A stretch of 64,000 nt of DNA, from contig JANQMJ010000024.1 in assembly GCA_028280115.1 (NCBI GenBank), positions 109,693-173,692 on the forward strand, written 5' to 3'. A program made the translations under genes and the position numbers. The DNA is from Parvularculaceae bacterium (lineage in GTDB: Bacteria > Pseudomonadota > Alphaproteobacteria > Caulobacterales > Parvularculaceae). Below, in pieces: positions 43,224 through 51,682 of this stretch. How positions within the stretch are numbered: the stretch's first letter is position 1; every line of letters begins with the position of its first letter. The notes beneath the pieces were generated by a model. The model had not been told where the DNA came from. It was given only the letters and a program-made list of their open reading frames with translations, and ran no database searches.

Positions 43224-43643
43224 TTACTTCACTAATGGCAATCCTCGCGGCGTCGTAGCATCCAACGCCAAATGCGATAGATAGCCTGCAACAAACCCGG
43301 TTACTGCTCCCGCTGCAATCAGGAAAAGGTACCCCTGTCCGATCTTTCCGCATTTGAAGGCCGCGTCGGCCTGCGCTTTCAAGGAAGAGCGCCAAGCGTT
43401 CAATTCTATCGCAGCGTACGTTAAACCGCCTCCTGCGATGAATATGCTGTGTCCAGCAGAGCGGTGATTGGGTGATGTTGGGGGATCGATCCAATCGGGA
43501 GCGGCTGCCCCAAGATAACCACCTACCGCGGCGCTTATCGCTTCAATGTTACGCTCGCGCGCGGGCAAACCTTTTGAACAGTAGAAACTCGCTGCGTACC
43601 CAGCTCCCGCCCCAACGGGCCGATGAACATACTTATTTGGCAT
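43224..43643 (-). CDS. YdjM/DUF457-type membrane protein appended to the CBASS operon
   Basis: The 139-aa product resembles membrane-bound metal-dependent hydrolases (YdjM, DUF457). It has the 'GAAAPDWIDPP' acidic motif, 'NHRSAGHSIFIAGGGL' (HR..GHS, a likely metal site), two to three hydrophobic spans, and 'GYLSHLALDATTPRGLPLV' with a further His/Asp. It starts 12 bp after the capV stop on the same strand, so it belongs to the same operon. Such a gene is not part of the standard short type II CBASS set. It may be an accessory effector or immunity factor at the membrane, but this is inference. Confidence 0.8.
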   Translation of the reverse strand: MPNKYVHRPVGAGAGYAASFYCSKGLPARERNIEAISAAVGGYLGAAAPDWIDPPTSPNHRSAGHSIFIAGGGLTYAAIELNAWRSSLKAQADAAFKCGKIGQGYLFLIAAGAVTGFVAGYLSHLALDATTPRGLPLVK

Positions 43644-43655
43644 GACGAAACCTTT

Positions 43656-44699
43656 CTATCGAATTGGTTCTAATTCGGACACTGATCCACTAAATGCTTC
43701 AGCGGATCCGGCAAAAAACCGCCGCGCAACATCATGGCCATTTGCTTCGATCAGCGCGCGAGCAACCTCCGGCAATTCACTCCGTGCGCGGCGATAGTCA
43801 TCGAGTGCTATGCCTTTTTCGCTGTCAGGAGCATCAACGCGAACAACATGATCTTTCCCAAGAAGCAAAAAAGCTTGGCCAAGCACGTTTTTGGACTGAG
43901 CGCGAATCGCGGCTTTGATAACTTTCCGCCAGCCCCACAAGCCAGCTTCCGCCTTTCGCGCGTCAACACGTTGGACGGTTTCGCCACAGCCAAGACTTAA
44001 AACCTCGATTTGCCGGCGGTCGATATCAAAGCAGGCAAGCGCATCCACAACGGCATTCATAATTGGATTGTTCGCCCAAATACCGCCGTCCACGAACATG
44101 TAATGATTGTTTTCAAATGCTCTAAAGAATGTCGGCGCCGCAGCGGTCGCCATTGCCACCCGCACCATTTGTTCGTGCTGATCTTTCGTATAGTCCGGAT
44201 GATGCGGCGTTTTGTAAATCCAGGGCTCGCCGTAGCGACCCTCGAACGACGGAATGACAAGCCGCGTGTTCGCCTCGCCTAAAACACGGTCTGCAAATAC
44301 GTTTCGTAATTCCGTCTCCAGGGCTTTTTCATCATAGATATATCGAACAACATGGCGCGCCCGTCGAAGAGCGCGAGACAGAATATTTCCAGGCGGAAAG
44401 ATCACGTCGCCACGTTCCGTATAGAACTTCAAAATGTCGCCTGCCGTCATGCCGCAGGAGAGCCCAAGCGCAATGATTCCGCCCGTCGAAGTCCCCGCGA
44501 TCATGTCGAAATAGTGACCAGCAGACGCGCCTTGAAGAAAGCGATTTTCTACCTCTTTCAAGTAAGCCGCCGGCAAGATTCCGCATATGCCGCCGCCGTC
44601 TATTGCTAGAATGCGGAACGGTCGGTCTTTCGGCCAAGGCAACTTCTCGCGACAATGTTGGATCGTGCCATCGGAGCGGCGAGGCGGCTCGTAATTCAT
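43656..44699 (-). CDS. capV: CBASS effector CapV: patatin-like phospholipase
   Basis: The 347-residue protein is a patatin: oxyanion loop 'ILAIDGGGICGILPAAYLKEVE' (residues 30-51), the nucleophile elbow 'MIAGTSTGG' (Ser 71) and the catalytic Asp in 'YMFVDGGIWANNPIMNAVVDAL'. CapV effectors are switched on by cyclic nucleotides and destroy the inner membrane, killing infected cells. AAGGA lies 7 bases before ATG 44699, which overlaps the stop of the E2-like gene (ATGA). Operon order is CD-NTase, E2, CapV, membrane protein. Confidence 0.93.
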   Translation of the reverse strand: MNYEPPRRSDGTIQHCREKLPWPKDRPFRILAIDGGGICGILPAAYLKEVENRFLQGASAGHYFDMIAGTSTGGIIALGLSCGMTAGDILKFYTERGDVIFPPGNILSRALRRARHVVRYIYDEKALETELRNVFADRVLGEANTRLVIPSFEGRYGEPWIYKTPHHPDYTKDQHEQMVRVAMATAAAPTFFRAFENNHYMFVDGGIWANNPIMNAVVDALACFDIDRRQIEVLSLGCGETVQRVDARKAEAGLWGWRKVIKAAIRAQSKNVLGQAFLLLGKDHVVRVDAPDSEKGIALDDYRRARSELPEVARALIEANGHDVARRFFAGSAEAFSGSVSELEPIR

Positions 44700-45169
44700 G
44701 CGCACTTCCTTAGTTGGCTCAATGGGGGCCTGCGACCATGACGACCGCCGCCGAACCACTTGCCGGTTGCGCGCCAGGCCTCATAACATGCGAGCCAATC
44801 AGCGGCCCACGGAACAGTTGTCAGCGCTAAATAATCCTTTTGTGTCCATTCCCGCTTATCAGGATCGAACAAGCAGAGCGGTGACGCCGGTAGATAGCTT
44901 CTATTAAAATAAACATGCGGGAGCGGCGCTTCTTCCTCGGCATCGAAATTCGGCTTCAATTCAGGCCACAATACGCGAACAATTGGAAAATCATACGGAC
45001 CGCCGGCAAGACCTGGTAACGGAATCCCATGCGTGATTTCTATTTCATAAGTTTTTTCGTTACCGGCGAGCGGCCCGCGCCAGCGCACAAGTTCGGCGCT
45101 TTGGCCTCCAACGACAAAGTCCGGCCAGTGAAGCCGCATCATCGTGATTTGCTGATCAATCGTTTTCAT
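44696..45169 (-). CDS. CBASS E2-like protein (short type II)
   Basis: The product (157 aa from MKTIDQQITMMRLHWPDF) has the E2-only features of short type II CBASS: 'YEIEITHGIPLPG', 'PHVYFNRSYLPASPLCLFDPDKREW' with the probable catalytic Cys 99, and 'TTVPWAADWLACYEAWRATGKWFGGGRH'. E2-like proteins conjugate the C-terminus of the CD-NTase to targets and raise its activity; no E1 or JAB gene is present. ATG 45169 is chosen over ATG 45190; both overlap the CD-NTase end. Its stop overlaps the capV start. Confidence 0.87.
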   Translation of the reverse strand: MKTIDQQITMMRLHWPDFVVGGQSAELVRWRGPLAGNEKTYEIEITHGIPLPGLAGGPYDFPIVRVLWPELKPNFDAEEEAPLPHVYFNRSYLPASPLCLFDPDKREWTQKDYLALTTVPWAADWLACYEAWRATGKWFGGGRHGRRPPLSQLRKCA

Positions 45170-46427
45170 CGACGCGCCAGACGCCTCCATAAAACGTGTG
45201 CGGCCTTGCGACGGCTGGCGCCGAAACCGCGGCGGCGCTTAAGCTCGCGGGCGCGACGCGCCCCGATGGCAAATTGCGCCGCCGGCCAGTTTGAACCGCA
45301 ATGCCGATACTCTCAGCATAGTCTTTGATGACCCGCTCCGCAGGGCCTTCGCCAAACATCTCAGCGAGGAGGATGCGCTGTTCCTCAAGATCGAGCGTCC
45401 CGGACATCAACTGTTGCAACTGCCGTCGGAAGAGACACAAGTCCCGAATGTATACCGCTTGCGCCTCCAGGTTCTCCGGCCATCGATCGGTGAAGGAATC
45501 TTCCGGACACATGGGATTGGCGACATTGATGAGACGCTCGTTGCGATCAGCCTCTTCAAGCTTGTTCAGCATCGCTGCCGAAATCGCGTCCAACGCCTCA
45601 GAGATGCTGCCGCCCGACACCGGCGTTTGCACCGCGATCGCCGCCATCATCACCGAGGGCGGCATCCGGCAGTCCTTGCGGTCCTGGTAGAGAACATTCC
45701 GATTGCGCTTAAGCAATTGGTGAGCGACGACGGTCGCTGATTTGCCGCCTTCGTCGGTCGCATGTCCTGGAACCGGCTTTACATCCGCGTCTTTCGCAAC
45801 AACGCCGCGGTCGCGGATCTGCACGCGTTTGCGATAAGCCTCGATAAAGTCGAGATCGGTAGGTGTAACGGCGTTGAAATGATCGCAGAACGCCCAACTG
45901 TTCATCGTCTTCACGAAATGTTTGTTAGCGGGTTCTTCAGGCTTGGCGTGGAAAATCTGGCTTTTGCGCTCGTCGCTGACGTCAAGCAGGATTGAAGGCG
46001 TCACATCGATGTGCATCCCATCCGCGAAATAAACCGTTACGCAACGCGTCTGCCGTTCGACCATTCCATAATACCGCGATCCCTCTTCGCCATTGATAGC
46101 GTCGAACAGCATGTCGAGGGCCACCGAAGGCGGCGTGTCTTTAGGCAGATCAAGTTCAGCGACGATGTCGATGTCAAACCCGTCGTCACGGCGGCGCGCC
46201 TTAATCGTGGCACGGATCGCCATCGATCCTTGCGGGTAGAACCAAACGACGAGGTCATGGAGCGGGCTTCCTTCCCGCTCGATATGCCTAATGATGGAGC
46301 CGTACCGATCAACGGCCAATCTATGCAGGCTTGGCGGCAGTTCGATGCGGATCGCGGTTTCAGCGAGGAGTATTTCGCCGACCGGCGCTTCCGGGCCCAG
46401 CGGCGTGAAAAATGTGCTGTTCAACAA
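45156..46427 (-). CDS. CBASS CD-NTase (cGAS/DncV-like nucleotidyltransferase)
   Basis: The 423-aa protein has the nucleotidyltransferase core: 'VVWFYPQGSMAIRATIK' with the GS motif (67-68), the metal-binding pair in 'DGFDIDIVAELD' (Asp 85, 87) and the third Asp in 'MHIDVTPSI' (Asp 141). It makes a cyclic oligonucleotide on phage infection. The C-terminal tail is low-complexity and ends 'HTFYGGVWRVDEND', the presumed conjugation end. The start is TTG at 46427 with GGAG 8 bases upstream. Divergent from capH with shared operators. Confidence 0.9.
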   Translation of the reverse strand: MLNSTFFTPLGPEAPVGEILLAETAIRIELPPSLHRLAVDRYGSIIRHIEREGSPLHDLVVWFYPQGSMAIRATIKARRRDDGFDIDIVAELDLPKDTPPSVALDMLFDAINGEEGSRYYGMVERQTRCVTVYFADGMHIDVTPSILLDVSDERKSQIFHAKPEEPANKHFVKTMNSWAFCDHFNAVTPTDLDFIEAYRKRVQIRDRGVVAKDADVKPVPGHATDEGGKSATVVAHQLLKRNRNVLYQDRKDCRMPPSVMMAAIAVQTPVSGGSISEALDAISAAMLNKLEEADRNERLINVANPMCPEDSFTDRWPENLEAQAVYIRDLCLFRRQLQQLMSGTLDLEEQRILLAEMFGEGPAERVIKDYAESIGIAVQTGRRRNLPSGRVAPASLSAAAVSAPAVARPHTFYGGVWRVDEND

Positions 46428-46478
46428 AGCCCGATCTCCAATGGATTTGCGGCATTCAGCCGATTAGCGGATAAATTT

Positions 46479-46545
46479 GTTCGGTATATATCGAACACGC
46501 CAATATTCGCTTGTCAAGGCGAATCGCGTTCGATATACGTCGAAC
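46479..46545. promoter_or_regulatory. Two palindromic operators between the CBASS operon and capH
   Basis: GTTCGGTATATATCGAAC (46479-46496) and GTTCGATATACGTCGAAC (46528-46545) share the pattern GTTCGRTATAYRTCGAAC and are near-perfect palindromes with centres 49 bp apart. They lie in the shared promoter region of the CD-NTase operon and capH, so CapH binding would silence both directions. Binding is inferred from position and symmetry. Confidence 0.8.
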
Positions 46546-46574
46546 AGCGCAAATTTTTCAAAACAGGGGAAAAA

Positions 46575-46895
46575 ATGGCCGCGAGCTTACGCGAGAAGCT
46601 TAAGCATCACCGGAAAGAGGCCGGATTGTCTCTCGATGATCTCGCCAAAATATCAGAGACCAGCAAAAGCTATCTTTGGGAGCTTGAGAACCGAGATACA
46701 CGCAGACCTTCCGCAGAAAAACTGACCAAGATTGCCGAAGCGCTCTCGGTGACGACCGGATACCTCCTCGATGACAAAGCTGATCTGGACGAGGCGCATT
46801 TGAAAGAAGCGTTCTTCCGGAAGTTCAATCGCTTACCCGATGACGACAAACAGCGAATAGAAGAAATGGTGGAGGCGTGGAGCAAGAAAAAGTGA
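46575..46895 (+). CDS. capH: CapH: XRE-type repressor of the CBASS operon
   Basis: The 106-aa protein has an N-terminal XRE helix-turn-helix: 'LREKLKHHRKEAGLSLDDLAKISETSKSYLWELENR....RPSAEKLTKIAEALSVTTGYLL', and a C-terminal helical part ('FFRKFNRLPDDDKQRIEEMVEAWSKKK'). In known CBASS systems CapH represses the operon until CapP cleaves it. GGGGA lies before ATG 46575. It overlaps capP and is divergent from the CD-NTase gene, with two palindromic operators between. Confidence 0.88.
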   Translation: MAASLREKLKHHRKEAGLSLDDLAKISETSKSYLWELENRDTRRPSAEKLTKIAEALSVTTGYLLDDKADLDEAHLKEAFFRKFNRLPDDDKQRIEEMVEAWSKKK

Positions 46896-47806
46896 CGCTG
46901 CCGACGACGCCGCGGGGGTGGGCGAACAGGCTGTCCCAGATCGTCAGGATTATTCACGAGACCCATGGGATCGATCGATTTCCAATCGATGTGAAGTCGA
47001 TCGCACTCGAGTATTCCAAGAGCGTATTTCCAGACGAACCGATCACGGCGGTAGACGGCAACGCCTTCGACAAGTTCGAGGGCGCGCTCATTCCCTGCCC
47101 TAAAGGATCGGGAGAATGGGGGATTTTCTACAATTCTTCGATCACATCGCCGGGGCGGATCAATTTCACATTGGGGCACGAACTCGGCCATTATCTGCTT
47201 CATCGCCATTTGAGCGGCGATCCGATCTATTGCGCTAAACGCGACATGTGGAAATGGGACTCCGAATACGGAAAAATGGAGGCGGAAGCTAACCAGTTCG
47301 CATCCTATTTGTTGATGCCGCTCGACGATTTCCGCGAACAAACGAACGGCCTTTCCACGGTAACCGTCGCCTTCTTTGACAAGCTTCGAATCCGGTACGA
47401 AGTTTCGCTAACGGCGGCGATTTTGAAATGGCTCGAATTCACGAGCAAACGCGCCATGATCGTTGTGAGTCGCGACGGCTTCATAGATTGGTCATGGTCA
47501 AGCAAACCTCTTATTGGGTCAGGGGTATTTTTTCGCGCCCGTCAGCAGGTCACTCCGCTGCCTGATGCATCACTCGCTGCAGGAAAGGCTTCCGCACTGC
47601 AGCCCGAACAGGGCGTGATGTTGAATTCAGGCATTTGGGCAAAGGATGAGGACGTTTTTGAGTCCGTCATCTTCTCCGAATACCACGAAATGGCTGTTTC
47701 GCTATTGGTTTATCCGGACTCGCCTCCTGGCCGCGCGCAGGATTTGCCGTCAGAGTATCGTGACGAAGACCCCTTCGATACATTTGATCAATTTCAACGG
47801 AACTGA
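46892..47806 (+). CDS. capP: CapP: ImmA/IrrE-type zinc metallopeptidase
   Basis: The 304-residue protein carries the zinc motif HELGH in 'INFTLGHELGHYLLHRH' (His 96, Glu 97, His 100 from this start), with the third ligand Glu in 'MEAEANQFASYLLMP'. In CapH-CapP pairs the peptidase cleaves the repressor on DNA damage or phage stress, inducing CBASS. GTG 46892 is preferred because GGAG lies 9 bases upstream and it overlaps the capH stop (GTGA); GTG 46877 is the alternative. The C-terminal 120 residues probably sense the signal. Confidence 0.9.
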   Translation: MTLPTTPRGWANRLSQIVRIIHETHGIDRFPIDVKSIALEYSKSVFPDEPITAVDGNAFDKFEGALIPCPKGSGEWGIFYNSSITSPGRINFTLGHELGHYLLHRHLSGDPIYCAKRDMWKWDSEYGKMEAEANQFASYLLMPLDDFREQTNGLSTVTVAFFDKLRIRYEVSLTAAILKWLEFTSKRAMIVVSRDGFIDWSWSSKPLIGSGVFFRARQQVTPLPDASLAAGKASALQPEQGVMLNSGIWAKDEDVFESVIFSEYHEMAVSLLVYPDSPPGRAQDLPSEYRDEDPFDTFDQFQRN

Positions 47807-48153
47807 AAGGTCGATTTCATCCGGTCGCGCGATATTCGCAAATACTTTTTTATCCCGTTCAGCGCGCCTAGCCGTCACTCACAGGCTTTATCGACCGATA
47901 CCACTAGCCTTTGCACTCGCTGTTGTTCGACAGACAATCAAACTATCGACCTACATATCCCAAGTTTTCTCCAACAAAGTGATAGCGAATTGCAAATTAC
48001 TCCCAATTTGTCTCGTAACATCTTAGAAAATCACGCGGACCAGAATAAACATACGCTTGGCCAGTTCGCGCTTAAATTTCTACTCGCTTTCCTCACTAGA
48101 TAAATTCTGCGTCTAATGTGCATGATTTCTCCACCAAAACACTTGGAGAAATC
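47807..48153. other. 347-bp AT-rich region upstream of traG
   Basis: No gene is supported. It separates the defence island from the transfer operon and must hold the traG promoter. Its right end is the hairpin at 48121-48156. Confidence 0.4.
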
Positions 48154-48156
48154 ATG
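48121..48156 (+). promoter_or_regulatory. Perfect 13-bp hairpin occluding the traG ribosome site and start codon
   Basis: CATGATTTCTCCA (48121-48133) is the exact complement of TGGAGAAATCATG (48144-48156), with a 10-base loop. The right arm contains the GGAG ribosome-binding site (48145-48148) and the ATG of traG (48154-48156). As RNA it would block translation of the coupling protein until opened; as DNA it is a palindromic operator candidate. Either way it is placed to control transfer. Confidence 0.75.
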
Positions 48157-50181
48157 TCGCCGCAATCGATCCTCATTGGACAGATTATCATCGTGATCGC
48201 GACGATTGTCTGCGGCGTGTGGATTGCGACCCAATGGGTTGCAGCGCAATTTGCCTATGATGCGCGGCTCGGCTCCGAATGGTTCACGCTCGGCGCGCGC
48301 CCGATCTACTATCCGTGGCGAATGTTTGAGTGGTGGTATGCGTTCGATGCTTATGCGCCGCATATCTTTGCTAAGGGTGGTTTTATCGCCGGCTGCAGCG
48401 GTTTTCTGGGCGCACTCGTCGCGGTCATTGGTTCGGTGTGGCGCGGGCGGCAAGCCAAAAACCTGACGACTTATGGTTCATCGCGTTGGGCGATAAAGAG
48501 GGATGTAAACGCCGCCGGTCTTACGAAGACCGCCGGCGTCTTTCTCGGAAAATCTGACGACGCCTATTTGCGTCATGACGGTCCCGAGCATGTGATGGCG
48601 TTCGCCCCAACCCGGTCCGGCAAGGGCGTTGGTCTTGTTATCCCAACGCTCCTTAGCTGGCCCGGAAGCGCCGTCGTTCACGATATCAAGGGCGAGAACT
48701 GGCAGCTTACGTCCGGCTGGCGGTCGAAGTTTTCACATTGTCTGTTGTTCGACCCGACCAATGCGGCAAGCGCCAAATACAATCCCCTCACCGAGGTCAG
48801 AAAAGGCGTTAACGAAGTCCGCGACGTTCAAAATATCGCGGACATTCTCGTTGATCCCGAAGGCGCCCTGGAACGTCGAACCCATTGGGAAAAGACCGGT
48901 CACGCGTTGCTCGTCGGCGCCATCCTCCACGTTCTTTATGCAGAGAAAGACAAGACACTCGCCAGCGTAGCGAGTTTCCTCTCCGATCCGGAGCGGCCGT
49001 TTGAGCAAACGCTCTGGATCATGATGAACACCAATCATCTTGGCGATGGCGACGAGGCGCGACCGCATCCGGTTGTCGCACAAGCCGCCCGCGAACTCTT
49101 AAACAAATCCGAAAATGAGCGCTCGGGCGTTCTCTCCACAGCCATGAGCTTTTTAGGGCTTTATCGCGACCCTACGGTGGCAACGGTCACTTCATCCTGT
49201 GATTGGCGCATCGCCGACCTCATTGACGGCAACAAACCTGTTTCGCTCTATCTCGTCGTCCCGCCGTCTGACATCTCGCGAACGAAACCGCTTGTCCGGT
49301 TGATCCTCAATCAAATCGGCCGGCGCCTGACGGAAAAACTCGACGGCAATACAGGCAAGACATCAAAGCGTCAGGTTTTGTTGATGCTCGATGAATTTCC
49401 GGCGCTCGGGCGGCTTGATTTCTTTGAAAGCGCCCTCGCCTTTATGGCGGGATACGGATTGCGCGCATTCTTGATCGCGCAGTCGCTCAATCAAATCGAG
49501 AAAGCTTACGGCCCGAACAACTCCATTCTCGATAATTGCCATGTGCGTGTCGCTTTCGCCACCAATGACGAACGCACCGCGAAACGAATATCCGATGCGT
49601 TGGGCACGACCACCGAAATGCGCGCTATGCGCAATTACGCCGGCCATCGCCTTGCGCCTTGGCTTGCGCATGTCATGGTTTCGCGTCAGGAAACCGCGCG
49701 GCAACTTCTGACACCGGGCGAGGTGATGCAGCTTCCCGAGGATGATGAGCTTGTTCTCATCTCGGGTGCGCCGCCAATCCGCGCAAAGAAACTCAAATAT
49801 TATGAAGACCGGAACTTCACGAGCCGTGTCACTGCGCCGCTAGTATTGCCTGCGACCGGCGTACCATACCCAGATGTGCCGCCGTCGCGCATCGACGATT
49901 GGGGCAGCATTGAGCGTAGCGTCGATGATCGCCTCATCAATGATGGCGCCGACTCGTCAGGCGCCGCGGATGAAGGCGGCAAGGAACGTAAGCCCGACTT
50001 AAACGGACCGGAAGAACCCGCATCAAAAGACATTACTGACGATGATCGTCATGACCATCAGCATGAAGACGGCGATGTCGAAGCGAAACGCGCCGCCGAT
50101 CTTGCGCGCACCGCCAACACCGTTCGACGCGCCTACGGCCTCGATAAGGGCGCCCCCAACATTGACCTCATGGATTTCTGA
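48154..50181 (+). CDS. traG: Type IV coupling protein TraG/VirD4
   Basis: The 675-aa protein has two to three N-terminal transmembrane segments, then the coupling ATPase: Walker A 'AFAPTRSGKGVGLVIPTLLSW', 'VVHDIKGENWQLTSGWR', 'LFDPTNAASAKYNPLTEV', Walker B 'QVLLMLDEFPALGRLDFFESALAFMAGYGLR'. It links the relaxase-DNA complex to the secretion channel. ATG 48154 has GGAG 6 bases upstream, both inside a hairpin. It leads the transfer operon (traG, copG, trbB and so on). Confidence 0.95.
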   Translation: MSPQSILIGQIIIVIATIVCGVWIATQWVAAQFAYDARLGSEWFTLGARPIYYPWRMFEWWYAFDAYAPHIFAKGGFIAGCSGFLGALVAVIGSVWRGRQAKNLTTYGSSRWAIKRDVNAAGLTKTAGVFLGKSDDAYLRHDGPEHVMAFAPTRSGKGVGLVIPTLLSWPGSAVVHDIKGENWQLTSGWRSKFSHCLLFDPTNAASAKYNPLTEVRKGVNEVRDVQNIADILVDPEGALERRTHWEKTGHALLVGAILHVLYAEKDKTLASVASFLSDPERPFEQTLWIMMNTNHLGDGDEARPHPVVAQAARELLNKSENERSGVLSTAMSFLGLYRDPTVATVTSSCDWRIADLIDGNKPVSLYLVVPPSDISRTKPLVRLILNQIGRRLTEKLDGNTGKTSKRQVLLMLDEFPALGRLDFFESALAFMAGYGLRAFLIAQSLNQIEKAYGPNNSILDNCHVRVAFATNDERTAKRISDALGTTTEMRAMRNYAGHRLAPWLAHVMVSRQETARQLLTPGEVMQLPEDDELVLISGAPPIRAKKLKYYEDRNFTSRVTAPLVLPATGVPYPDVPPSRIDDWGSIERSVDDRLINDGADSSGAADEGGKERKPDLNGPEEPASKDITDDDRHDHQHEDGDVEAKRAADLARTANTVRRAYGLDKGAPNIDLMDF

Positions 50182-50184
50182 CCG

Positions 50185-50676
50185 ATGCCCTCAAAGAAAC
50201 CGCGCATAGGCTCTTATATCGACACAGACAACTACGTTCGTCTGAAAGCGCTCGCCGCAAGGCCGGGCAATACAGAATCCGATGTGGTCAACAAAGCGCT
50301 CGCGGCGTTCTTCGCCGGCGACCATGAGGTGAAGCGCGACGGCGCGATCATCCGCCGTCTTGATCGCATGACCCGCCAGACAGAAGTTCTAAAACGCAAT
50401 CAGATTATTTCCGCCGAGGCCTTCGCCCTTTTTGTTCGCTATTTTCTGACGGTGACACCGCCTGTCCCGGACGCGGACAAAAAAGCCGCGCAAGCGCAAG
50501 GCGCGGCGCGGTTCGAACGTTTTCTCACCAGCCTGCAAACGATCCTTGCCGACGGTGAAAGCGTTCTCTTCACCGCCCTTGAAGACATCATGACCGATGA
50601 AAGCGCGTTCTTCACCAAAGAAGAATTGCTCCGCCTGCATGAGCCTCGCCCCGAAAAGGATAGCGCCCATGTCTAG
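50185..50676 (+). CDS. CopG/ribbon-helix-helix transfer regulator
   Basis: The 163-aa protein begins 'PRIGSYIDTDNYVRLKALAARPGNTESDVVNKALAAFF', a ribbon-helix-helix DNA-binding domain, followed by a helical C-terminus ('RLDRMTRQTEVLKRNQIISAEAFALFVRYFLT'). It sits, as in related elements, between traG and trbB, starting 3 bp after the traG stop and overlapping trbB by 8 bases. It probably represses transfer genes. Confidence 0.85.
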   Translation: MPSKKPRIGSYIDTDNYVRLKALAARPGNTESDVVNKALAAFFAGDHEVKRDGAIIRRLDRMTRQTEVLKRNQIISAEAFALFVRYFLTVTPPVPDADKKAAQAQGAARFERFLTSLQTILADGESVLFTALEDIMTDESAFFTKEELLRLHEPRPEKDSAHV

Positions 50677-51682
50677 CATCAGTAGCGTCACGAGTTTTCG
50701 CACCGAAATCATGCTCAAAACCGCCATGGGCGCCGCCGTCGCCGAAGCGCTGAACGATCCGAACGTCGTTGAAGTCATGGTCAACCCGGACGGCACCGTC
50801 TGGACAGATCGCCATGGCGACGGGCGTATCAAAACCGACACGGTGATGTCGGCGGCGGAAGCAGAACGCGTTATTCGCGTCGTCGCCAGCCATATCGGTC
50901 AGGAAGTCACCCGCGACTATCCCGTAGTCAGCGCAGAGTTGCCCGGCGGCGGCGAACGGTTTGAAGGCGTCATCCCCCCGGTCACAACAGCGCCGTGTTT
51001 CGCGATCCGAAAATCCGCCGCCCGCGTCTTCACGCTCGACGATTATGTAACGGCCGGCGTCATGTCGCCACTGCGCCGCGACGTTCTTAAAAAGGCGGTT
51101 GTTGATCGCGAGAACATTCTGATCGTCGGCGGCACGGGTTCCGGCAAGACGACGCTCGCAAACGCCATACTCCATGAAGTTGCAAAGACCGGCGACCGCA
51201 TTGTCATTCTTGAAGACACGCGCGAGCTGCAATGCGCCGCCGCCGACCAAGTCGCGCTGCGCACGCAAGCAGGGTCCGTCACAATGGCAAACCTTGTTAA
51301 ATCAACGCTTCGGTTGCGGCCCGACCGGATCATTGTTGGCGAGGTTCGCGGTCCCGAAGCCCTCGACATGCTGAAAGCATGGAACACCGGCCATCCGGGC
51401 GGCGTCGCCACGATCCACGCAAACTCTGCGAAGGACGGTCTATTCCGTCTTGAACAATTGATTGGCGAAGTTTCAGCCAACATCCCGCGCGCTTTCATCG
51501 CAAGCGCCATCGATCTTCTCGTATTCATTTCAGGTCGCGGCGATGAACGGCGCGTCTCCTCCATTCTCAACGTAAACGCCCTCAATGGCGAGGATGACTA
51601 CGACGCTGCGGAAGTGCCGGACCCCAACCTCAAACTCGTCCCGCTCACATCATCACCTGTCAAAAATGGAGAACCGACATGA
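50669..51682 (+). CDS. trbB: TrbB: transfer ATPase (VirB11 family)
   Basis: The 337-residue protein has 'NPDGTVWTDRHGDGRI', Walker A 'ILIVGGTGSGKTTLANAIL', 'RIVILEDTRELQC' (Asp box), 'RIIVGEVRGPEALDMLKAWNTGHPGGVATIHANSA' (Walker B and His box). It forms a hexameric ATPase that powers pilus assembly and transfer. The start ATG 50669 overlaps the CopG stop. trbC follows with a 4-base overlap. Confidence 0.96.
   Translation: MSSISSVTSFRTEIMLKTAMGAAVAEALNDPNVVEVMVNPDGTVWTDRHGDGRIKTDTVMSAAEAERVIRVVASHIGQEVTRDYPVVSAELPGGGERFEGVIPPVTTAPCFAIRKSAARVFTLDDYVTAGVMSPLRRDVLKKAVVDRENILIVGGTGSGKTTLANAILHEVAKTGDRIVILEDTRELQCAAADQVALRTQAGSVTMANLVKSTLRLRPDRIIVGEVRGPEALDMLKAWNTGHPGGVATIHANSAKDGLFRLEQLIGEVSANIPRAFIASAIDLLVFISGRGDERRVSSILNVNALNGEDDYDAAEVPDPNLKLVPLTSSPVKNGEPT

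Noticed and set aside
43656..44699. Patatin gene as a stand-alone phospholipase or virulence factor
   Set aside because: Overlap with an E2-like gene and CD-NTase and the CapH-CapP module make the CBASS effector role far more likely.
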